DNA of 64,000 nt from Rodentibacter haemolyticus (GTDB lineage Bacteria; Pseudomonadota; Gammaproteobacteria; Enterobacterales; Pasteurellaceae). The position numbers and the translations under genes were made by a program. Below, in pieces: positions 56,879 through 64,000 of this stretch; positions within the stretch are counted from its first letter, which is position 1; every line of letters begins with the position of its first letter. The notes under the pieces were generated by a model, which was not told the origin of the DNA, searched no databases, and was given only the letters and a program-made list of their open reading frames with translations. Where the stretch lies: positions 1,054,001 to 1,118,000 of the forward strand of contig NZ_CP063056.1 in assembly GCF_015356115.1 (NCBI RefSeq), written 5' to 3'.

Positions 56879-58543
56879 ATGAATTATTTACCTACCGATT
56901 TAATTGCTCAATCACCCGATTGGGCTTTTGCCGATTTTGAGCAACGTGTCTGGCAGATTGTCAACGAATTACAACGTCGAGAAATCCAAGCTGTTGCGCT
57001 ATGGTTTGAAGATGGCGCAAAACTGGCTTGCACGCTACTTGCCTGCTGGCACGCCAATGTTCGCACCTTGTTATTACCCAATTTCACCTCAGAAAGTATC
57101 CTATGGACCGCAGGACAAGCGGAGTTATGGCTTACTGATACACCAATTAACATTGCCTCAAGCGGTATTAAAAGTGCGGTCTGTTTTTTCGATGAATTTG
57201 CCTTGAATGGGCAATATACTCTGCCAAACCGCCCTCTCGATCAATTCTCGTCGGATAGTGCGTTTTTGCTTAAAACGTCCGGTAGCACAGGCACGCCGAA
57301 AACGATTGTAAAAACTGCCGTACAGCTGTGGCGGAACGCTCAAATTTGTGCCGATACCTTTGGTTTTCAATCCGGCAATCAAGTCCGTTCGGTTTGCACC
57401 GTCAGTATTCAACATCTTTATGGCTTAATTTGCCAAATTATGATGCCGCTCGTGCTGGGCTGGCAGATTGAGCGCAAACAGCAGTTCTATCCGGAAGATG
57501 TGGCATTGGCGTGCAAGCGTGCGAAAAAATCTGTGCTGATTAGTAGCCCGACAATGCTGGCGAGTATCGATTGGCAACGTTTGGCTTTTCCGAATTTACA
57601 AGGCATTATTTCCGCCGGCGGTTTGCTTTCCGATCAAATTGCGCAAGCAATCAACACGACACTGGGTTTCCCCGTTACGGATTTTTACGGTTCAACCGAG
57701 GCAGGTGCTATTGCTTACCGACGGGGTTCAACCCTATGGCAAGCTATGCCAACCGCAACGATTGGTGTTGATGAACGCTCTGCCTTATGGATTGAGGCGG
57801 ATTGGGTGAGCGGGCGTGAACAATCGGAAGATATCATCAAATTGTCGGAAAACGGCTTTGAAATGTTAGGGCGTGCGGACCGAATTATTAAATTAGGCGA
57901 CAAACGCCTTTCCCTTGCCGGTATTGAACAAGGTTTAATGACCAATCCATTGGTGTGCGATTGCTATATCGGACAACACCCCGAAAAGCAACGTCTTGCC
58001 TGCTGGTTGGCCTTGTCTGAACAAGGTATCGAACTGTTTCGTGAGCAAGGGCGAAAAGCGGTGATCGAAGCATTAAAAACGCATTTGGCGAAAAATCAGG
58101 AGAAAACGGCAATTCCACGCTTTTGGCGATTTAGCGATACACTGCCACGTAATAGCCAATCTAAAATTAGCCGTTTGGCGTTTGAAGCAACTTGCCGGCA
58201 AGAACAACGGGATCCAATTTGGCATAACCAAGAAAAATCTGAAAACCGACAGGTATTTCAGGGTAAAGTCCCTCTTGATTTGGTTTATTTCAAAGGACAT
58301 TTCGCCAATTTTCCATTGGTGCCGGGTGTAGTGGAATTGCAATGGATTAGCGACAAAATTAATGAATTTTTTCAGCATTCCCAAACGATTACACGAATTG
58401 ATAACCTCAAATTCCAGAAATTTCTGCGTCCGAATGATGAAATGGAATTAACATTGGATTGGGAAGCGCCTAAACAACGAATGAAATTCCAATTAAAAAC
58501 CGATGGCGAGCCTTGCGCCAGCGGTTTGGTGATATTGGCTTAA
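56879..58543 (+). CDS. AMP-dependent aryl/acyl ligase fused to a hotdog dehydratase (ApeH-ApeI fusion)
   Basis: The 554-residue protein has two parts. Residues 1 to about 450 form an adenylating ligase with LLKTSGSTGTPKTIV, TDFYGSTEAGAIAYR and GRADRIIKLGDKRLSL. Residues about 460-554 form a hotdog domain with DLVYFKGHFANFPLVPGV, the ApeI/FabZ-like dehydratase block. The ligase would activate 4-hydroxybenzoate or a similar aryl starter onto an ACP and the hotdog would dehydrate intermediates. In E. coli these are separate genes. A second, unfused ligase lies 0.7 kb downstream. Confidence 0.82.
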   Translation: MNYLPTDLIAQSPDWAFADFEQRVWQIVNELQRREIQAVALWFEDGAKLACTLLACWHANVRTLLLPNFTSESILWTAGQAELWLTDTPINIASSGIKSAVCFFDEFALNGQYTLPNRPLDQFSSDSAFLLKTSGSTGTPKTIVKTAVQLWRNAQICADTFGFQSGNQVRSVCTVSIQHLYGLICQIMMPLVLGWQIERKQQFYPEDVALACKRAKKSVLISSPTMLASIDWQRLAFPNLQGIISAGGLLSDQIAQAINTTLGFPVTDFYGSTEAGAIAYRRGSTLWQAMPTATIGVDERSALWIEADWVSGREQSEDIIKLSENGFEMLGRADRIIKLGDKRLSLAGIEQGLMTNPLVCDCYIGQHPEKQRLACWLALSEQGIELFREQGRKAVIEALKTHLAKNQEKTAIPRFWRFSDTLPRNSQSKISRLAFEATCRQEQRDPIWHNQEKSENRQVFQGKVPLDLVYFKGHFANFPLVPGVVELQWISDKINEFFQHSQTITRIDNLKFQKFLRPNDEMELTLDWEAPKQRMKFQLKTDGEPCASGLVILA

Positions 58544-58550
58544 GGTAAAG

Positions 58551-59105
58551 ATGATGGCAATAGCGTGGTTTTCCCCTTTAATCAATCTGCTATTAGGTAT
58601 TACCGCCGTTGCCTATCCTTTAATTTGGCTATGGCAATCAAATAGTCACCTTCTATCCATTTTGCCTTGCCTGCTCGCCTTACTCTGGGGTATAAAGGCA
58701 ATAAGTGTGGTCGGTTTTCAACGTGCTTTTGCGCTGTTTATGACAGCTTTTCTACTGATTGTTGCCTTTACCCGAACCTTGCAAACAATGTATTGGTATC
58801 CTGTTATCATTAGCCTTGTAATGCTTGTTATTTTTACTGCCAGCCTATTTAGTGCCCAATCCTTTATTGAACGGCTTGCTCGGTTACAAACGCCTAATCT
58901 TCCCCCTGAGGCAATTCGTTATACACGCAATGTGACCCTAGTCTGGTGCGGCTTTTTTGTTTTTAACATTGCCGTGACTGCCGGATTAATTTTGTTGGAA
59001 CAATATCATTATTGGGCGATTTATAGCGGTGTGATTGCTTATGTGCTGATGGGCGTATTATTTGTGGGAGAATGGCTTGTGAGGCGATATGTTAAAGATA
59101 AATAA
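58551..59105 (+). CDS. apeG: COG4648-type membrane protein of aryl-polyene clusters (ApeG-like)
   Basis: The 184-residue protein has about five or six membrane segments (LINLLLGITAVAYPLIWLW, LSILPCLLALLWGIKAI, FALFMTAFLLIVAF, YPVIISLVMLVIFTASLF, NVTLVWCGFFVFNIAV, YAWAIYSGVIAYVLMGVLF-like end). It matches predicted membrane proteins of unknown role common in aryl-polyene operons. Eight bases separate it from the fusion gene. Confidence 0.75.
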   Translation: MMAIAWFSPLINLLLGITAVAYPLIWLWQSNSHLLSILPCLLALLWGIKAISVVGFQRAFALFMTAFLLIVAFTRTLQTMYWYPVIISLVMLVIFTASLFSAQSFIERLARLQTPNLPPEAIRYTRNVTLVWCGFFVFNIAVTAGLILLEQYHYWAIYSGVIAYVLMGVLFVGEWLVRRYVKDK

Positions 59106-59252
59106 TATAAGGTGTCGGCACGGGGTGCTTAACCAAATAACAATAATCGAAAATAAAATAGACGAAACAGTAGAGTGTCGCACAAAAAAACGAACATCAA
59201 CAGATTCGACAAAAGTGCAACGAAATGCGCTGTTAAATTAGGTATAAATACA

Positions 59253-60551
59253 ATGAAAACCATCACTTCATCTTCTCTCCCTATTGCGCTGAATCCGGAA
59301 TGGTCTCGGGCGGATTTTTATTACCGCGCCCATCAAATTTCCGCACAATTACAGCAAGATAATATTCAAGCGGTAGCATTATGGTTTGATGATGCGACTT
59401 ATTTTGCCTGTGTCTTACTTGCCTGCTTAAATGCTAACGTGCGTGTGCTGTTACCGCCAAATCTCGTTGGCGATAATCAACAATGGGTCGATGAAAATGC
59501 CGACCTGCTCTTTAATGATGCCGGTTTTACCCATTACGGCATTTCGCAAAAAATTATCTCAAACAGACCGCTTGTAGCGCGGGGTAATCAGACCGAAGTC
59601 TGGTTAAAAACCTCCGGCAGCAGCGGCAATGCCAAGATTGTGGTAAAAACACCCGAGCAACTTTGGCAGGAAGCGGAAATCGTGGCGCAAATTTTACCTT
59701 TTGCCACCGAACAACAGGTGCATTTGGTGAGCAGTGTCAGTGTGCAGCATTTTTATGGGTTAACCTATCGTGTGATGTTGCCGTTGTTACGTGGCTGGGT
59801 GATTGACCGCCTACAACATACCTTTCCCGATAGTTTCTTACAGCATAGCCGCCATTTTGGCAAAGCGATTTGGATTACCAGCCCGACCTTTCTTACCGGC
59901 TTGGATATAAACCGCAAAGATATTCATTACGATAATCTTTGCGGTATCGTCACCTCGGGCGGTGCATTGGCGGAAGTCGAGGCAATGAGAATTGCACAAA
60001 AATTAAATGTGCCGCTAATTGAAGGCTACGGCAGCACGGAAACCGGTGTGATTGCCACTCGGCAAGGCACGGAATACTGGACAACCGTGCCGGACGTGAA
60101 AGTCGGCGTTAATGAGGAAGGCGCACTATGGGTCGAATCTCATCGCGTACCGCAGCGAGAGCAAACTGCCGATGCGGTAGAGTTTTATCCGCAAGGCTTT
60201 TTGTTGTTAGGGCGCATTGACCGCATTGCTAAGCTGGGCGATAAACGGATTTCACTGATTCGTATTGAACAGGATTTAATGCAGCACCATTGGGTTGCCG
60301 ATTGCTTTATTGCGCCGCATATTGATCATAAACATCGTCCGTTAGCGTGGGTGGCGTTATCCGATGAAGGAATGGCAGAATATCAAAAACAGGGGCGTAA
60401 AGCGCTGATTCGGACGTTGCGCCAGCATTTATTAACTAAACAGGAACGCTTTGCTTTACCACGCTATTGGCGGTTTACCGATAAATTACCGCGCAATAGC
60501 CAGTCAAAGATTTTGCGACAGGATTTTGAACAAATATGCAAAGCGCGTTAA
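59253..60551 (+). CDS. apeH: Second AMP-dependent aryl/acyl ligase (ApeH-like)
   Basis: This 432-residue adenylating enzyme has LKTSGSSGNAKIVVKT, LIEGYGSTETGVIA and GRIDRIAKLGDKRISLIRIE. It aligns from end to end with the ligase half of the 56879 fusion but lacks the dehydratase domain, so the two are paralogues. The ATG at 59253 removes a 26-residue upstream extension with no homology. A 147-base gap before it contains no gene and may hold a promoter. Confidence 0.83.
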   Translation: MKTITSSSLPIALNPEWSRADFYYRAHQISAQLQQDNIQAVALWFDDATYFACVLLACLNANVRVLLPPNLVGDNQQWVDENADLLFNDAGFTHYGISQKIISNRPLVARGNQTEVWLKTSGSSGNAKIVVKTPEQLWQEAEIVAQILPFATEQQVHLVSSVSVQHFYGLTYRVMLPLLRGWVIDRLQHTFPDSFLQHSRHFGKAIWITSPTFLTGLDINRKDIHYDNLCGIVTSGGALAEVEAMRIAQKLNVPLIEGYGSTETGVIATRQGTEYWTTVPDVKVGVNEEGALWVESHRVPQREQTADAVEFYPQGFLLLGRIDRIAKLGDKRISLIRIEQDLMQHHWVADCFIAPHIDHKHRPLAWVALSDEGMAEYQKQGRKALIRTLRQHLLTKQERFALPRYWRFTDKLPRNSQSKILRQDFEQICKAR

Positions 60552-60563
60552 TTCGGATTAAAA

Positions 60564-61289
60564 ATGAACAACTTTAACCCCGTTGCCATTATTCCGCACT
60601 ATAATCATTCCGACATAATCGGTCGGGTGATCGAGCAGCTACAGGCTTTTGATTTAGCCGTGTTGGTGGTGGATGACGGCTCAAGTGAAGAGCATAAAAA
60701 AGCGTTGACAACCCTAGAAAACGATCAGGTTTCCATTGTGTACAGCCGACACAACGGCGGTAAAGGCGCTGCGGTAAAAATCGGTTTGGCGGAAGCTTTT
60801 AAATGCGGTTTTACTCATGCGATTCAAGTGGATGCGGACGGCCAACATAACTTGGCGGATATTGCGACATTTTTAGAAAAATCTCATGAAAATCCGACCG
60901 CACTTATTTGCGGTAAACCGATTTATGGAGAGGATGCCCCTAAAGCCCGTTTGTATGGGCGTAAAATTACCAACTTTTGGATAGCGGTAAATACCTTATC
61001 GACTCAAATTGAAGACGGTATGTGTGGTTTTCGTTTGTATCCGTTAGTCGCAGTTGTCCCTATTGTTACTCAAGAGAAGCTAGGTGATCGTATGGATTTC
61101 GATATTGAAATTCTGGTGCGTTGCCAATGGCGGAAAATCCCCATGATTTGGGTAGAAACACCGGTAAAATATGATGAAGGCGGTGTTTCGCATTTTCGAG
61201 GTTTGGCGGATAATTGGTTGATTAGCAAAATGCACGCACGGCTGTTTTTTACAATGTTAATGCGCTTATTAACAGGGAAATGGTCATGA
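60564..61289 (+). CDS. Family 2 glycosyltransferase (ApeJ-like, glycosyl part)
   Basis: The 241-residue protein has VAIIPHYNHSDIIGRVIEQL, LVVDDGSSEEHKKAL and the metal-binding QVDADGQHNLAD, a standard GT-A fold of the dolichol-phosphate-mannose synthase/WcaA type. In aryl-polyene clusters a glycosyltransferase helps build the lipid anchor or decorate the polyene. It overlaps the acyltransferase that follows by four bases (ATGA); in E. coli I believe the two are joined in one protein. Confidence 0.82.
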   Translation: MNNFNPVAIIPHYNHSDIIGRVIEQLQAFDLAVLVVDDGSSEEHKKALTTLENDQVSIVYSRHNGGKGAAVKIGLAEAFKCGFTHAIQVDADGQHNLADIATFLEKSHENPTALICGKPIYGEDAPKARLYGRKITNFWIAVNTLSTQIEDGMCGFRLYPLVAVVPIVTQEKLGDRMDFDIEILVRCQWRKIPMIWVETPVKYDEGGVSHFRGLADNWLISKMHARLFFTMLMRLLTGKWS

Positions 61290-62212
61290 CGGAAAACCCA
61301 AAACATTGGGCACAGCAACAAGAACGGGGAACGGCCTTTTTTCTGAAACTAACCCAATGGATTGTGCGATATTGCCCACTTTGGCTGATTCGCTTTTGTA
61401 CTTTCTGGGTCGTGTTATATTTTTACCTCACTTCACGCAAAGTACGGCATTATATTGCAGAATATCAACAAAATCTGACCGCTTATTTCCCCCAAGTGCG
61501 GTTAAAAAAAGCGGCGGTTTTTCGTCAATTTCTCGCCTTTGGCGAGGCGATTACCGACCGTTTTGCGGTATGGCAACATCAAATTCATTATGCGGATTTA
61601 GTGATTGACGACAGCGAAAATCTCTATGCCGAAATTGATGCCGGCGGTCGAGGGCAAATATTAATCTGTTCCCACTTCGGCAATATTGAAATTTGTCGTG
61701 CCTTGCTGAATAACGGACATCACCCAAATTTTAAGTTAAATGCTTTGGTTCATAGTAAACACGCTGAAGCCTTTAATCACGCCTTAGTTGAAGCCGGCGC
61801 AGATGAATTACCGCTTATTCAGGTGGAAGAACTGGATGCACAAAAAATGCTGGCATTATCTGAAAAAATAGAACAAGGCGAATGGATTGCCATTGCCGCT
61901 GATCGCATTCCGCTACGAGGCGATAAAACCTATGCGGTTAATTTTTTAGGCAAAGCGGCTGAATTTCCCGAAGGCGCTTGGCTGTTGGCTGCTCTCCTTA
62001 AAGCACCGATTAATACCATTTTCAGCTTAAAAGAAAACGGCAAATATCGTTTAAAACTGCGGCATTTCTCTAGCGGTATCACGGGACGTGCTAAAGTACG
62101 TGAACAACATATTCACCACGTAATGCAACAGTATGCTGATTTACTTGCAAAAGAATGTGCAAAAAATCCACATTTATGGTTTAATTTTTATGATTTTTGG
62201 CAACAAAAATAA
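61286..62212 (+). CDS. LpxL/HtrB-like acyltransferase of the polyene cluster
   Basis: This 308-residue protein of the lysophospholipid/lauroyl acyltransferase family has an N-terminal hydrophobic segment (FCTFWVVLYFYL), LICSHFGNIEIC (the HX4D/E-type block) and IAIAADRIPLRGDK. It may transfer the polyene acyl group to the glycosylated anchor. The ATG at 61286 overlaps the glycosyltransferase stop and is preferred to one six bases upstream. Confidence 0.8.
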   Translation: MTENPKHWAQQQERGTAFFLKLTQWIVRYCPLWLIRFCTFWVVLYFYLTSRKVRHYIAEYQQNLTAYFPQVRLKKAAVFRQFLAFGEAITDRFAVWQHQIHYADLVIDDSENLYAEIDAGGRGQILICSHFGNIEICRALLNNGHHPNFKLNALVHSKHAEAFNHALVEAGADELPLIQVEELDAQKMLALSEKIEQGEWIAIAADRIPLRGDKTYAVNFLGKAAEFPEGAWLLAALLKAPINTIFSLKENGKYRLKLRHFSSGITGRAKVREQHIHHVMQQYADLLAKECAKNPHLWFNFYDFWQQK

Positions 62213-62243
62213 AGTGAATTTAATTCACTATGGTGTGTACAAT
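62213..62243 (+). promoter_or_regulatory. Inverted repeat and -10-like box before the 62267 lipoprotein gene
   Basis: AGTGAATT-T-AATTCACT (62213-62229) is a perfect 8-1-8 inverted repeat, with TACAAT at 62238-62243. It could be an operator/promoter or a small hairpin ending the preceding transcript. Confidence 0.35.
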
Positions 62244-62266
62244 ATGGGTTTAGATAGGAGAACAAT

Positions 62267-62692
62267 ATGAAATTAGTTAAAACAGCAGGTGTAGTCACCG
62301 CAGCGCTTATTATGGCAGCTTGTGCCCCGCGTGATACGACACATTATTATTCTATTCAAGAAGCGTTAAATTCATCACAAGCAAAAGAAATTCTCGATCC
62401 GAGTGTGAAACTCTACTTTGGTAAAACGGCACCCGGTAAAGTTATTCGCAAGGGCATAACAACCAATCCGAAAACCAATGCACTGAATAAAAGTGATTTA
62501 GAAGCTTGCCAATGGGTGTTTTTATCTGCCGTGAAAAAATTCCAAGAGCGTGCTAAGAAAGAAGGGGCAACCAAAGTCTCCAACTTAGTGAGTTACTATA
62601 AGAAAAAAGAATATAGAAGTCCCTCTCAATACGAATGTCATGCAGGGCGAAGTATTGCAGGCGTAGCGCTAAAAGGCGATATTGTAAAATAA
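62267..62692 (+). CDS. Polyene-cluster lipoprotein (often mis-annotated 'excinuclease ATPase subunit')
   Basis: The 141-residue protein has a lipoprotein signal ending in MAAC (Cys near residue 19). Its domain shows DPSVKLYFGKTAPGKV, SDLEACQWVFLSAV, VSNLVSYYKKKEY and YECHAGRSIAGVALKG. Homologues occur in aryl-polyene operons and are often labelled excinuclease subunits, but nothing here resembles an ATPase. Two conserved cysteines could pair. Role unknown, presumably periplasmic or outer membrane. Confidence 0.75.
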   Translation: MKLVKTAGVVTAALIMAACAPRDTTHYYSIQEALNSSQAKEILDPSVKLYFGKTAPGKVIRKGITTNPKTNALNKSDLEACQWVFLSAVKKFQERAKKEGATKVSNLVSYYKKKEYRSPSQYECHAGRSIAGVALKGDIVK

Positions 62693-62736
62693 ATTTCGTA
62701 AAATGTGCGGCAAACTGACCGCACTTTTTGATCACT

Positions 62737-63192
62737 ATGAGAATGAAAAAACATATTTATTGCAAACATCAATCTGAGTATGAGGTTCAGTTCTTTGATG
62801 TGGATTCAATGAACATTATGTGGCATGGGCATTATGTAAAATACCTAGAAATGGCGCGCTGTGCCTTTTTGGACGAAATTGGTTATACCTATGATGTCAT
62901 GCGTGAACAGGGTTTTGCGTATCCGATCGTGGCACTTGATTTGAAATATGTCAAACCGGCACTTTTCCGCCAAAAAATTCGCGTGGAACTAGCCTTAATC
63001 GAATATGAAAGCTGTATCCGATTTGATTATGTTATTGTTGATGTGATAACCGGTGAAAAGCTAACTAAAGGCTCGACGACCCAAATGGCAATTGAAATTG
63101 CAAGCCGAGAAACACAATTTGAAACGCCATTATCGTGGCGAAATGCGGTGCAAAATTTTAAGGGTTTTCGACCGCTTGTAGGGGAACGCTAA
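62737..63192 (+). CDS. apeK: 4-hydroxybenzoyl-CoA-type thioesterase (ApeK-like)
   Basis: This 151-residue hotdog enzyme has VQFFDVDSMNIMWHGHYVKYLEMAR, the YbgC/4HBT catalytic block with its Asp (core FDVDSMNIMWHG), followed by LDLKYVKPALF. It probably releases or edits acyl chains from the carrier proteins. It overlaps the LolA-like gene by one base. An exact Apl-type uptake signal lies at 63171-63179. Confidence 0.82.
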   Translation: MRMKKHIYCKHQSEYEVQFFDVDSMNIMWHGHYVKYLEMARCAFLDEIGYTYDVMREQGFAYPIVALDLKYVKPALFRQKIRVELALIEYESCIRFDYVIVDVITGEKLTKGSTTQMAIEIASRETQFETPLSWRNAVQNFKGFRPLVGER

Positions 63193-63776
63193 TGAAAAAA
63201 TATCTGTTTTTACTTTTACTTTTTTTTAGTCCGCTTTCATGGGGATTTTCTCAAGCCGAGCTGATTCAACAATTACAAAAACCGCAATCCGTACAAGGTG
63301 ATTTTAGTCAGCAACGTTTTTTAAAATCGTTAGTAAAGCCGATTGTTGCCACCGGAAAATTTACTTTAGTGGCAAAAAAAGGGCTACTATGGCAAATGGA
63401 AAAACCGTTTGCGAGCCAAATGAAAGTGACTGCTCAGGGGATTTTTCAGTGGAATGGTTCAAACTGGGTGACTAATTCCAGTATGGGGCAAGCGGAACAA
63501 ATCCAATTGTTTTTAGGATTACTTAGTGGCGATATATCCGCATTATCAAGCCAATTTGAGTTTAGCCTGACGGGGTCTGCTTCAAATTGGCAATTATTGT
63601 TAAAACCAAACAGTTTATTGATGAAACAAATTTTTGATCAAATTACCATTGAGGGCGATATTGTGGTTAATTCGATCGAGCTGAAAGAAAAACAAGGCGA
63701 TCGCACCCTTATTCAATTTAAAAATATACGATTAAATCAGCCGTTATCGGCTTTGGCACAATCGGCATTAAATTAG
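63192..63776 (+). CDS. apeL: LolA-like periplasmic carrier (ApeL-like)
   Basis: The 194-residue protein has a cleavable signal peptide (KKYLFLLLLFFSPLSWG). The mature part, with SVQGDFSQQRFLKSL, GKFTLVAKKGLLWQM and GDRTLIQFKNIRLN, matches the LolA-related outer-membrane carriers of polyene clusters. It likely shuttles the lipid pigment or its anchor across the periplasm, working with the MMPL exporter encoded next. Confidence 0.82.
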   Translation: MKKYLFLLLLFFSPLSWGFSQAELIQQLQKPQSVQGDFSQQRFLKSLVKPIVATGKFTLVAKKGLLWQMEKPFASQMKVTAQGIFQWNGSNWVTNSSMGQAEQIQLFLGLLSGDISALSSQFEFSLTGSASNWQLLLKPNSLLMKQIFDQITIEGDIVVNSIELKEKQGDRTLIQFKNIRLNQPLSALAQSALN

Positions 63777-63788
63777 AACCTTTGTAAA

Positions 63789-64000
63789 ATGTCTCGTTAT
63801 CTCACCGCTTGTCGAACGCTTTATGCTCTGATGATTATTGGAGCCGTGCTATTTTTAGGCCTCCAAATACAGAAAAATCATCTGCTTGAAACCGATCTCA
63901 AAGCCTTGTTACCCCAAGAACAACATTGGTCAGCGGTGCAATCTAAAGCCGATCAGATTCAAGAACAGCAGCTTAACCGCCAATTCATCGCTTTAATCGG
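63789..64000 (+). CDS. apeM: MMPL/RND-family exporter, N-terminal part (ApeM-like; runs off window)
   Basis: The first 70 residues are visible: an N-terminal membrane helix (TLYALMIIGAVLFLGLQIQ) and then ETDLKALLPQ, the start of the periplasmic loop typical of the COG4258 exporters of polyene clusters. Such proteins flip or lift the pigment from the inner membrane. The rest lies beyond the window, and so does whatever follows it. An Apl-type uptake signal sits in the first helix region (63804-63812). Confidence 0.78.
   Translation, partial: MSRYLTACRTLYALMIIGAVLFLGLQIQKNHLLETDLKALLPQEQHWSAVQSKADQIQEQQLNRQFIALI

Overview
The window reads as a Pasteurellaceae chromosome of the Haemophilus/Aggregatibacter/Pasteurella type. 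The backbone is studded with the Haemophilus-type DNA uptake signal core AAGTGCGGT (about one per 1.2 kb by eye). The gene neighbourhoods match what is known of Haemophilus influenzae: rpsB-tsf, acrRAB, yajC-secD-secF next to tgt-queA, napFDAGHBC next to yggL-trmB-priA. I saw no tRNA, rRNA, CRISPR array or prophage.

Bases 1-37000 are mostly ordinary core genome. They hold a phosphoethanolamine-transferase end, tsf and rpsB with an S2-type leader, an ACT-domain protein and a methyltransferase, the tryptophan permease mtr, and an M48 protease lipoprotein. Next come the acrB-acrA-acrR efflux locus with its operator, secF-secD-yajC, a TusA-like and a hemerythrin protein, and a CRP-site-preceded aldehyde dehydrogenase. 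These are followed by tgt, queA, pssA, a SpoU methyltransferase, an ornithine-cyclodeaminase/NhaC/Lrp locus, the periplasmic nitrate reductase operon, yggL, trmB, priA and ftsN. Three copies of a 73-base imperfect palindrome (GTAGGGTGGGC type) lie in this part.

Bases 37097-64000 are a large accessory block directly after ftsN, still open at the window end: a type II polyketide cluster combining aryl-polyene genes (apeN-O-P-Q-R, then apeC-D-E-F, a ligase-dehydratase fusion, apeG, a second ligase, glycosyl- and acyltransferases, apeK, apeL and the start of apeM) with a dialkylresorcinol module (DarA-like flavodoxin-fold protein, DarB-like ketosynthase III), a BtrH-like acyltransferase, an ABC-2 transporter, and an extra acyl-carrier protein with two ketosynthase-like proteins. 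The likely product is an outer-membrane flexirubin/arcuflavin-type pigment, i.e. an aryl polyene carboxylic acid joined to a dialkylresorcinol. The gene order is permuted: apeN-R precede apeC-M.

The cluster carries later insertions. One is an AT-rich two-gene module of unknown function (43966-45268, soluble protein plus small membrane protein) followed by a RhuM-family gene. Another is a frameshifted REP-associated transposase gene lying between inverted REP ends. The third is a frameshifted UvrA-like ATPase whose insertion is bracketed by a 215-base direct repeat copying the end of a neighbouring cluster gene. The block also mixes two uptake-signal dialects: the Haemophilus-type core and the Actinobacillus pleuropneumoniae-type core ACAAGCGGT. 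I found no exact copy of the latter in the first 37 kb. This points to acquisition from, or mosaic assembly with, an Apl-subclade Pasteurellaceae.
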